DNA of 5,509 bases from NCBI GenBank assembly GCA_031260235.1, contig JAIRKG010000023.1:1-5509 (forward strand). Direction: 5' to 3'. Position 1 is the stretch's first letter. Every line of letters begins with the position of its first letter. The notes under the pieces were generated by a model. That model was not told the DNA's origin and searched no databases. It saw nothing but the letters and a program-made list of their open reading frames with translations. The stretch comes from Dysgonamonadaceae bacterium (lineage in GTDB: Bacteria; Bacteroidota; Bacteroidia; Bacteroidales; Azobacteroidaceae). The translations under genes and the position numbers were made by a program. Shown piece by piece: positions 1-5,509 of this stretch.

Positions 1-1159
1 GCGTCAGCGTTTCGATATAATAGGAGCCGCCGGAGGGATCGACCACCTTGTCGAAATGACATTCTTCTTTTAGTAATAATTGCTGATTGCGGGCAATGCG
101 TTCCGAAAAGTCGTCCGGCGTTTTGTAGGGCGTGTCGAAAGCGGCGACCAACAGAGAATCTATGCCTGCGATGCTTGCCGACATCGCCTCGGTTTGCGTA
201 CGAAGCAAGTTTACGTAAGCGTCAAAAACAGTCTGGTTGAAAGCGGAAGTGCGGGCAAAAATATTCATTTTGGCGGCGTTTTCGTCTACGAAATCCAGAC
301 TGTACGCTTTCACGATTTCCGCCCATAACCACCTTGCCGCACGGAATTTGGCTATTTCCATAAAGTAATTTGAACCAACTCCAAAGTTAAATTTAATCTG
401 TCGGGCAGCAACCGCAACCTCCACGTCGGCATCGACCATCCGCCCCAGCAGTTCGTTTCCCCAAGCCAGTGCGTATCCCAATTCCTGCGTGATATACGAA
501 CCCGCATCGTTGAATAAATGAGCGTTTACGGCAATTGTTCGGAACATCGGAAGTCCGGCGGCAGCCTGTACGGCGTCTGTCATCACCTCAATCCACTCGG
601 TTTTCACATGGCTTTTGGAAAGGATAATTCCGATAAAATCAATGTTTACCGAACCGCAGATTTTTGTTAAATCATAGTTCTTCTGTTTGAACCAGGCAGT
701 CAGAATCCGGATCAGTTCAACCGATTGCATGTTGCAAGTCTGGAAATTGAGTTCGATGTATTCCGGCAAAATACCGTCCAAAAGAATGGCAATATTTTCC
801 GGATTAACCGCATCGCCTGGTATCTTGAATCCCAACGAATCGACGCCTTTGTTGAGAATATCCAGCGCTTTTTTGTTGGCTCCGGCAAAATCGGCAACAT
901 CAATGTCCTGGCGGACAAACCAACTGTTCGCGTCCTTTTTCGTTCCGCGCACGTAGGGGTATATGCCCGGCAGAGATTCGGTTGTTTTCAAACCGGCAAT
1001 GTCTTCGATACGGTAGAATGGATTTACGTTAAAACCTTCGTTTGTCCGCCAAACGAGTTTCTTCTCGAAATCGACGCCTTTGAGGTCGACGACTATTTTT
1101 TCTTTCCATTGTTCAGCGGTGACCGGTGGAAACTCTGGGAAAAGTTTTTCTTTAGTCAT
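1..1159 (-). CDS. mutA: Methylmalonyl-CoA mutase small (beta) subunit, N-terminal part, cut by window edge
   Basis: This is the small subunit of the cytoplasmic heterodimeric methylmalonyl-CoA mutase, which with the B12-binding large subunit (MutB) interconverts succinyl-CoA and (R)-methylmalonyl-CoA in propionate metabolism. I translated the frame by hand from the ATG at 1159-1157 to base 1: 386 codons, no stop, no frameshift. The family is about 610-630 residues, so roughly the last 230 lie beyond the left edge. Recognisable family stretches are PYVRGTKKD (residues 68-76), ELGYALAWGNELL (226-238), RTQTEAMS (320-327) and VDPSGGSYYIE (373-383). The N-terminus (MTKEKLFPEFPPV) matches the usual Bacteroides start, which supports this ATG. 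The small subunit is not the cobalamin-binding or catalytic one, so no B12 motif is expected. mutB normally follows directly and would be outside the window. The gene has its own promoter and is probably independent of the metal pump operon. Confidence 0.96.
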   Translation of the reverse strand, partial: MTKEKLFPEFPPVTAEQWKEKIVVDLKGVDFEKKLVWRTNEGFNVNPFYRIEDIAGLKTTESLPGIYPYVRGTKKDANSWFVRQDIDVADFAGANKKALDILNKGVDSLGFKIPGDAVNPENIAILLDGILPEYIELNFQTCNMQSVELIRILTAWFKQKNYDLTKICGSVNIDFIGIILSKSHVKTEWIEVMTDAVQAAAGLPMFRTIAVNAHLFNDAGSYITQELGYALAWGNELLGRMVDADVEVAVAARQIKFNFGVGSNYFMEIAKFRAARWLWAEIVKAYSLDFVDENAAKMNIFARTSAFNQTVFDAYVNLLRTQTEAMSASIAGIDSLLVAAFDTPYKTPDDFSERIARNQQLLLKEECHFDKVVDPSGGSYYIETLT

Positions 1160-1207
1160 TTACAGTATTTTATTAAAATTGAAACGCTTGTTATAAGTTT
1201 AACGCCG

Positions 1208-1215
1208 CAAAGATA
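1208..1215 (-). promoter_or_regulatory. Bacteroidota -7 promoter element upstream of mutA
   Basis: Read on the minus strand this is TATCTTTG, an exact match to the Bacteroidota sigma-ABfr -7 consensus TAnnTTTG. Its downstream edge lies 48 bases before the mutA ATG, so transcription would start near 1200-1203 and leave a leader of about 40 bases. The -33 element (TTTG/TTG) is poor. The nearest candidate is TTTA at 1232-1235, about 16 bases upstream, which is slightly too close. The position in an A/T-rich gap and the exact -7 match make a mutA promoter likely; no operator or riboswitch structure is visible in the short leader. Confidence 0.65.
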
Positions 1216-1274
1216 GCAAATATTTATTACATAAACCGTAAGCATTGTATACAAAATGCATGGAATCAGTCATG

Positions 1275-1345
1275 TTCGGGTCGTGCAGCGTAATCTGCCC
1301 TCGCAATGACGGGGGCGGTGCCGGATTGCTTGTCGTTCACCTTGT
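1275..1345. repeat. Degenerate GTCATTGCGAGG-type dispersed palindromic repeat (two partial units)
   Basis: On the minus strand, CGTCATTGCGAGGG (1312-1299) is a clean match to the start of a short non-coding repeat common in many bacteria, including Bacteroidota. Its usual form is roughly CGTCATTGCGAGG, then GACGAAGCAATCC. Upstream on the same strand, ACGACAAGCAATCC (1336-1323) looks like the end of another unit. The two pieces are separated by the G/C-rich spacer GGCACCGCCC, so this looks like the tail of one unit followed by the head of a second. The second unit then decays through GCACGACCCGAA (1286-1275). GCAAT (1329-1325) and ATTGC (1307-1303) can pair around a 17-base loop. No transposase or clear direct repeats flank it. 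The family match is from memory; the edges are approximate. Confidence 0.6.
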
Positions 1346-1864
1346 ACCTAATAGTTGCACGATATGGACATTGTCAAATCCGTCAGATGTTTTCCGCCAT
1401 GCTTTCAATAATCCGCATTGCTCATATCCACAGGCGGCGAACAGTTTGAAACTGGAGGCGTTGTTTTCCGGAATACAGGCATACAACTGTTTCAAATGTA
1501 AAACGTGAAAAGCGTATTCCTTGACGAGGCCGAGTATTTCTTTTCCGAAGCCTTTGTTGCGATAGGCAGCATCCAATAGAATTCCAATCCCTGCTCGGAG
1601 GTTAATCGGGTCGTAATCATACAGGTCAATGGTTCCTATTGACGCGCCGGTTTTTTTATCGACTGTCACCAGGCGTAATTGCCGGTTATGAATCAACCCG
1701 TTTGTAGCGCCGAGTAAATAGTCGCGCAGGGCAAATTTGGAATAGGGGGCGATGGTCAAGCCATATTTCCAGAGTTCGGAGTCATTTTCCCAGCGGTATA
1801 AATCGTCCAAATCTTCGGGTTCCAATGCCCGCAATACGATGTTTTCGTTTTCTAAATAAGCCAT
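1337..1864 (-). CDS. GNAT family N-acetyltransferase, RimL/RimJ-like (Acetyltransf_3)
   Basis: This 175-residue cytoplasmic protein is predicted to transfer an acetyl group from acetyl-CoA to an amine. The N-terminal pattern ENIVLRALEPEDLDDLYRWE (residues 7-26) is typical of the RimL/SpeG-like branch. GIGILLDAAYRNKGFG (92-107) contains the acetyl-CoA pyrophosphate-binding motif A, with RNKGFG matching R/Q-x-x-G-x-G/A. ENNASSFKLFAACGY (133-147) is the motif B region, with the usual Asn and the helix ending in GY. Length is normal for the family. The start codon lies 25 bases after the adaptor stop, with no promoter visible in the gap and only an A-rich leader (AAAAAACAACT), so co-transcription with the pump is plausible. 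The last residues (LGTR) and the TGA stop abut or overlap the repeat remnant, so the native C-terminus may have been altered. The substrate (protein N-terminus, polyamine, antibiotic or other) cannot be decided from sequence. Confidence 0.9.
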   Translation of the reverse strand: MAYLENENIVLRALEPEDLDDLYRWENDSELWKYGLTIAPYSKFALRDYLLGATNGLIHNRQLRLVTVDKKTGASIGTIDLYDYDPINLRAGIGILLDAAYRNKGFGKEILGLVKEYAFHVLHLKQLYACIPENNASSFKLFAACGYEQCGLLKAWRKTSDGFDNVHIVQLLGTR

Positions 1865-1889
1865 AGTTGTTTTTTAGAAAAATAATCAG

Positions 1890-3404
1890 TTATTTCCTGT
1901 ACTTGCAGCAGCCGGGCAAGGCATTGTAACTCTCGTTGCTTGCGCTGTATTTTTCCGTATCGTGTCCGGCTTTTGCGAGGGCTTTTGCTATTTCGTCGAG
2001 CGAGGCAGACTGCGAATCAAGTTGCAAATGTAACTGTTTTGTTTTGATATCCCAGACGGCGGAAGAAACGCCGTCTACGCTTTTTGCCGCATTTTCTATC
2101 CGCTTTTTGCACATTTCACAGGAGCCTTCGACGTGCATACCTTGATAATGTTTTGCGCTCTCCTTGAGAACATCTGCGGGCGGGTTTATCATGCCGGATT
2201 TGCCTTCCAGTTGGGCGGCGGCATCAATGACAAATGCGCCGTTGACAACGATTTCTTCGCCATCACTAAGCCCCGACAACACAATATATTCATTGCCCAA
2301 AGAGGCGCCAAGTTCGATTTCGCGCAACTTGAATACCGGCACTCCGGTATCCGGCTGTTTGACGTAAACGACGGAGCGTTTGCCTGTCCACAATAGCGCT
2401 GTTTTGGGGATAATGATTTCATTGCCTTTATGTTCCAAATGTGTTTTAACAATAGCGTTGGCATACATTCCGGGCTTGAGTTGTAATCCTGTGTTGGCGG
2501 TTTCCACACGGACTTTGGCTGTGCGCGTGGTTTTGTCGAGTAGCGGGTCGATGAAGGATATTTTGCCGGAAAAGGTTTTACCAGGCATGGTTTGCAGGGT
2601 ATATTCGACATTATCTCCTGTTTTCAGGTAAGATAAGTCTGCTTCATAGGCATCGAATATAGCCCAGACTGAGGATAAGTCTGCCAGGTCAAACAGCGCA
2701 CCACCCTGGGTGATGTGGTCGCCTTGCTCTACTTTTTTGTCGATAACGATTCCGCTTGCGTTCGCCAGGATATTTACGGTCGGCGAGACTTTACCCTGCC
2801 GCTCAATCTCGGCTATTTGCCAATCGGAGAGTTTCCAGAGGCGGAGTTTCTCCCTGGCGGCGTTTAATAATGCGGGCTGGGCTGTTTCCAATTTCTTGGC
2901 TTCCAACAATTCCTGCTGGGCGTTAAGCAGGTCGGGCGAATAAATCGTGGCTATCACCTGCCCTTCACGAATGGTTTCGCCGGCAAAGTTCACTGCGAGC
3001 GTTTCGATGCGTCCGCTTACGTGCGACGGTAGTGAGTGCAGCAGCCGTTCGTTTGGCTTGATTATGCCGTACATGCGAATTTCCTTGACAGGAACGGTAT
3101 GTCCGACAGGTGTTGTTTGGATATTTGCCAGGGCGACGGCTTCTTCCGACATTTGAATTGCATCCGGGTCTGGGTTTTCCGCAGTTGTTCCCGCTGTTTT
3201 GACGGGGATCAGGTCCATCGCGCAGATGGGGCATTTGCCCGGATGTCCTTGCCGGATGTGCGGGTGCATGGAGCATGTCCATGTTTGCGTTTCGCTTTCG
3301 ATAATCTGCTCTGTTACGCGGTCGCCGAACAGGAGACGACCGATGAAGATGCCTGCAATGAGGGTCAGTCCTAAAAGGAGATACGTTACTTTGTTTGTTT
3401 TCAT
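1890..3404 (-). CDS. cusB: CusB-type RND efflux periplasmic adaptor with N-terminal heavy-metal-binding and C-terminal HMA domains
   Basis: A 504-residue membrane fusion protein linking the inner-membrane permease to the outer-membrane channel of a metal efflux pump. An uncleaved signal anchor covers residues about 7-27 (VTYLLLGLTLIAGIFIG); no lipobox cysteine is present. Next comes a heavy-metal-binding domain at 42-67, with ligands C44, M46, H47, C58, C61 and M63 in WTCSMHPH and PGKCPICAMDLIP. The adaptor core follows: first barrel-sandwich half (about 127-156, SGRIETLAVNFAGETIREGQ), a helical hairpin (157-205), second half (212-241) and beta-barrel/membrane-proximal domains (245-400). An HMA domain at about 421-487 carries C429-E-M-C432, and the chain ends with a CC pair (499-500). 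The HMA domain may act like a fused CusF-type metal carrier (inference). The start is 6 bases after the outer-membrane gene's stop, so translation is probably coupled. Copper/silver is the likely substrate from the Met/Cys/His ligands; zinc or other metals are not excluded. Confidence 0.92.
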   Translation of the reverse strand: MKTNKVTYLLLGLTLIAGIFIGRLLFGDRVTEQIIESETQTWTCSMHPHIRQGHPGKCPICAMDLIPVKTAGTTAENPDPDAIQMSEEAVALANIQTTPVGHTVPVKEIRMYGIIKPNERLLHSLPSHVSGRIETLAVNFAGETIREGQVIATIYSPDLLNAQQELLEAKKLETAQPALLNAAREKLRLWKLSDWQIAEIERQGKVSPTVNILANASGIVIDKKVEQGDHITQGGALFDLADLSSVWAIFDAYEADLSYLKTGDNVEYTLQTMPGKTFSGKISFIDPLLDKTTRTAKVRVETANTGLQLKPGMYANAIVKTHLEHKGNEIIIPKTALLWTGKRSVVYVKQPDTGVPVFKLREIELGASLGNEYIVLSGLSDGEEIVVNGAFVIDAAAQLEGKSGMINPPADVLKESAKHYQGMHVEGSCEMCKKRIENAAKSVDGVSSAVWDIKTKQLHLQLDSQSASLDEIAKALAKAGHDTEKYSASNESYNALPGCCKYRK

Positions 3405-3410
3405 ACACTT

Positions 3411-4697
3411 TTAATTTTTAATGAACGGTGAATTTATAGATATTAATTTATTGATGTTTGCTACCATTGTATTATAATCGGCGATCGCCTCGGCTGTTTT
3501 CATCTTATAATCGAGGAGTTGCCGCTGTATTTGGACGACGCTCGACAGGTCGCCTGCTCCGGACGTCAACGCCTGAAGCGCCAGGTTATAAGCCGTATGC
3601 GTTAGTTCCGTTTGCTTGCGGTAAAGGTCTATTTGTCGGGCGGCGGCGTCCAGCCGATGTTTGACTTGATAGAGTTCGGCTTCGAGCATGTTCCGTACGG
3701 CGGTATATTTTTCGCGGTTAGCCTGTTGCAAGAGTGCGGTTTCTCGCTGCCGCGCCTTGTATTTCCTGCGATAAACCGGAATGGTGACTGATACCATCGG
3801 CATCATCATGTCTTTGCCGTTCATGCCTGCCATTCCGTCGCCCATTGTTTGGTTGACCAGCATATATTGCAGACCGACTCCAAGCATAGGATAGCTCATT
3901 TTCCTGTCCATGACGGCTTTGGCGCGGTAGGCTGCGTCTTCTGCGTCAAGCATATTCAGCATGGGGTTTTGTTCGGTTATGAGGGCTATTGACTTCGGAA
4001 TATCCATTGAAAAGGGGATTTGTTCTAACGTGTCGGGAATTTCAATGTTGGTATCGGGGGGACGGTTGAGCAGGGCGTTGAACATTGCTTTTTCCGCCGT
4101 GAGTTCCGATTGGAGGTTTTCTATGTTGGCATCAGCGGCGGCGAGTTCTTGCCGGAGTTGCAAGAGGGTGAACATTGGGGACACGGTAGAACCTTGTTCC
4201 AACGGAGCGACATATTGCTTAAGCGCCAATTCCTCCAACTGCTGCAGGAGTTGCATATTTTCCGTATTATTAACTAATTGCTGCCTGAGCCGACATAGAA
4301 TAAACCATTGTGTATAGACCTTAAGCAGCAGCATGTCGCGCTCTTCCCTGAACTGTTCAAATGCCATTTGCGCCATGTGTTGAGCTTCCGTGCGTGCGGC
4401 TTTGCGCGTGCCGAACCATGGGAACATTTGCATTAGTTTTATTTCCGCGACCTGTTTCCCGTCTATAATTTCCATCGGTTTAAGGAAGAAACCGACGTCT
4501 AATTCGGGATCTTGCAGGGCGCCGGATTGGGGGATTTTTTGTAAAGCGGCCTGATAGGCAAGGAAGGCGGCTTTGAGAGTGGGGGATGATAGGGTTATCG
4601 CACTGTCCAAGGTAGAGTCTTGTCCTAACAAGAACAGGGGGGACGCGGGAAAGATGCTCGCCGCCAATAAAACCATTGTTATTACTTGCTTTTTCAT
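3411..4697 (-). CDS. cusC: CusC-like TolC-family outer-membrane efflux protein with Met-rich segment
   Basis: A 428-residue outer-membrane factor that forms the exit duct of the tripartite metal pump. It begins with a Sec signal peptide (positively charged MKK, hydrophobic VITMVLLAASIF, cleavage probably near residue 25 before QDS) and has no lipobox, unlike lipidated E. coli CusC. Two long helical, coiled-coil-prone regions typical of the TolC duplicated fold lie at about 98-210 (rich in Gln/Glu/Leu) and 310-418, with LMQMFPWFGTRKA (88-100) and VSVTIPVYRRKYKA (302-315) as the family's strand-to-helix turns. A methionine-rich stretch at 285-301 (MGDGMAGMNGKDMMMPM) has seven Met in 17 residues and fits soft-metal handling. 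The ATG chosen gives the signal peptide directly at the N-terminus. It lies 27 bases downstream of the permease stop, preceded by an A-rich leader (CACAAAATAAG) without a Shine-Dalgarno. The symbol is by function; orthology to E. coli CusC is not established. Confidence 0.9.
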   Translation of the reverse strand: MKKQVITMVLLAASIFPASPLFLLGQDSTLDSAITLSSPTLKAAFLAYQAALQKIPQSGALQDPELDVGFFLKPMEIIDGKQVAEIKLMQMFPWFGTRKAARTEAQHMAQMAFEQFREERDMLLLKVYTQWFILCRLRQQLVNNTENMQLLQQLEELALKQYVAPLEQGSTVSPMFTLLQLRQELAAADANIENLQSELTAEKAMFNALLNRPPDTNIEIPDTLEQIPFSMDIPKSIALITEQNPMLNMLDAEDAAYRAKAVMDRKMSYPMLGVGLQYMLVNQTMGDGMAGMNGKDMMMPMVSVTIPVYRRKYKARQRETALLQQANREKYTAVRNMLEAELYQVKHRLDAAARQIDLYRKQTELTHTAYNLALQALTSGAGDLSSVVQIQRQLLDYKMKTAEAIADYNTMVANINKLISINSPFIKN

Positions 4698-4724
4698 CTT
4701 ATTTTGTGTTGTCTATTGTTTGTT

Positions 4725-5509
4725 TTATGATTGAGATTTTATCAGTTTATTTTCCCGCCACCAGCATTGCAGGACGGGCACTACAAACATGGTCATGCTT
4801 TGTATCAACATTCCGCCGAATGTTGGGATAGCCATCGGAAGCATAATATCAGCGCCTTTTCCGGAGGATGTCATCACGGGCAGGAGGGCGATAAGCGTAG
4901 TGGCAGTCGTCATTGCAGCGGGGCGCACGCGCTTGCGGCCTGCATAAACTACGGCTTCGCGTATTTCGTTTTTCGATTGCGGGTTGTGTTCGAGGAAAAC
5001 GTTGTGAATATATGTCCCCATTAGCACTCCATCGTCGGTGGCAATACCAAACAGCGCGATAAACCCAACCCATACGGCGATGCTCAAATTAATGGGGTGC
5101 ATCTGGAATATGTCCCGCACGTTCATTCCGCCAACGGCGAAATTCATAAACCAAGGCTGCCCATATAGCCATAATAATATGAAGCCGCCGGCAAATGCAA
5201 CAAATACGCCGGAAAAGTGTATAAGCGAAGCGATTATCGTTTTAAATTGAAAATAGAGTACCAGTAAAATCGCCAGCAAGCAAAGGGGAATGATTATCAG
5301 CAGGCGGTTTGCAGCCCGCTGTTGCTGCTCATAATTGCCTGTAAACTTATAAGATACTCCTGTGGGAATATTTAATTCGCCTGCGGCAGCCTTGTCTTTC
5401 AATAAACGTTCCGCTTCGCGTACAACGTCGACCTCGGCGCGTCCCTGCTGCTTGTCGAAAATGACATAACCCGTAGGGAAAGTATTCTCGCTCCGTATCA
5501 TTTGGGCGC
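4725..5509 (-). CDS. cusA: CusA/CzcA-type heavy-metal RND permease, C-terminal part, cut by window edge
   Basis: The last 260 residues of an inner-membrane proton-driven metal permease; the family is usually 1,000-1,250 residues, so about three quarters lie beyond the right edge. The frame is open through base 5509. The ATG at 5501 is internal, since the residues around it (RSENTFPTGYVIFD) match the pre-TM8 periplasmic region of CusA. Counting from that Met, a PC2/docking-type segment (9-65) is followed by five membrane segments near 67-86, 90-112, 138-165, 196-212 and 222-247, matching TM8-TM12. GFIALFGIATDDGVLMGTYI (146-165) is the family's TM11 signature, and RKRVRPAAMTTATT (189-202) precedes TM11/12. 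D156 or D157 occupies the place of the E. coli CusA relay glutamate, while the relay lysine after RVRP is Ala195. A roughly 22-residue insertion relative to E. coli CusA lies at about 113-138. It heads the visible part of the A-C-B operon. Copper/silver is likely, but the metal-binding methionines are outside the window. Confidence 0.93.
   Translation of the reverse strand, partial: AQMIRSENTFPTGYVIFDKQQGRAEVDVVREAERLLKDKAAAGELNIPTGVSYKFTGNYEQQQRAANRLLIIIPLCLLAILLVLYFQFKTIIASLIHFSGVFVAFAGGFILLWLYGQPWFMNFAVGGMNVRDIFQMHPINLSIAVWVGFIALFGIATDDGVLMGTYIHNVFLEHNPQSKNEIREAVVYAGRKRVRPAAMTTATTLIALLPVMTSSGKGADIMLPMAIPTFGGMLIQSMTMFVVPVLQCWWRENKLIKSQS

Noticed and set aside
725..1216. Plus-strand open frame of 163 codons opposite the mutase gene
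   Set aside because: It lies antisense to an uninterrupted, well-matched mutA frame and its product has no recognisable motif; several other plus-strand frames over 80-956 are also just shadows of mutA.
1299..1330. Possible intrinsic terminator after the acetyltransferase gene
   Set aside because: The pairable arms are only GCAAT/ATTGC with a 17-base loop and no following T-run, so there is no convincing terminator; it fits better as part of the repeat.
1245..1508. Plus-strand frame of 87 codons starting in the intergenic stretch
   Set aside because: It runs through the repeat remnant and then antisense through the acetyltransferase; no promoter, leader or domain supports it.
2189..2611. 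Minus-strand frame of 140 codons inside the adaptor gene, and a similar one at 2965-3408
   Set aside because: Both overlap the adaptor's coding frame completely, give low-complexity basic products without domains, and the adaptor frame carries the conserved HMBD and HMA motifs without a break.
5499..5501. ATG in the permease frame as a possible true start of a short protein
   Set aside because: The frame stays open to the window edge and the residues around the ATG align with the interior of CusA-type permeases, so the start is further upstream outside the window.

Overview
The window reads as ordinary Bacteroidales-type chromosome (phylum Bacteroidota). Three things point there: a methylmalonyl-CoA mutase small subunit very close to the Bacteroides/Porphyromonas type, a Bacteroidota -7 promoter element (TAnnTTTG) in front of it, and A/T-rich leaders without clear Shine-Dalgarno sequences before the other starts. 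Every gene I can support lies on the minus strand, so the order of transcription runs from high to low coordinates. Both window edges cut through a gene.

Layout from right to left: (1) 5509-4725, the C-terminal part of a CusA/CzcA-type heavy-metal RND permease. (2) 4697-3411, a TolC-type outer-membrane factor with a methionine-rich stretch. (3) 3404-1890, the periplasmic adaptor, with a heavy-metal-binding domain near its N-terminus and an HMA domain at its C-terminus. These three are spaced by 27 and 6 bases and form one operon for a tripartite copper/silver-type efflux pump in the order A-C-B. (4) 1864-1337, a RimL/RimJ-like GNAT acetyltransferase, 25 bases behind the adaptor and probably read from the same transcript. 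(5) 1336-1160, a 177-base intergenic stretch. It holds degenerate pieces of a GTCATTGCGAGG-type dispersed repeat and then the promoter of the next gene. (6) 1159-1, the N-terminal 386 residues of methylmalonyl-CoA mutase small subunit (mutA), running off the left edge.

The pump genes work together. The permease takes metal ions from the periplasm or inner membrane using proton motive force, the adaptor joins it to the outer-membrane channel, and the adaptor's metal domains probably capture or hand over metal. The acetyltransferase's substrate cannot be told from sequence, and its place behind the pump may be coincidental. mutA belongs to a separate transcription unit for succinyl-CoA/methylmalonyl-CoA interconversion (propionate metabolism).

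I found no undescribed system. The points most worth a second look are the repeat remnant that appears to supply the acetyltransferase's stop codon, the double metal domains of the adaptor, and the changed proton-relay position in the permease. No tRNA, rRNA, CRISPR array, transposase or convincing intrinsic terminator was seen.
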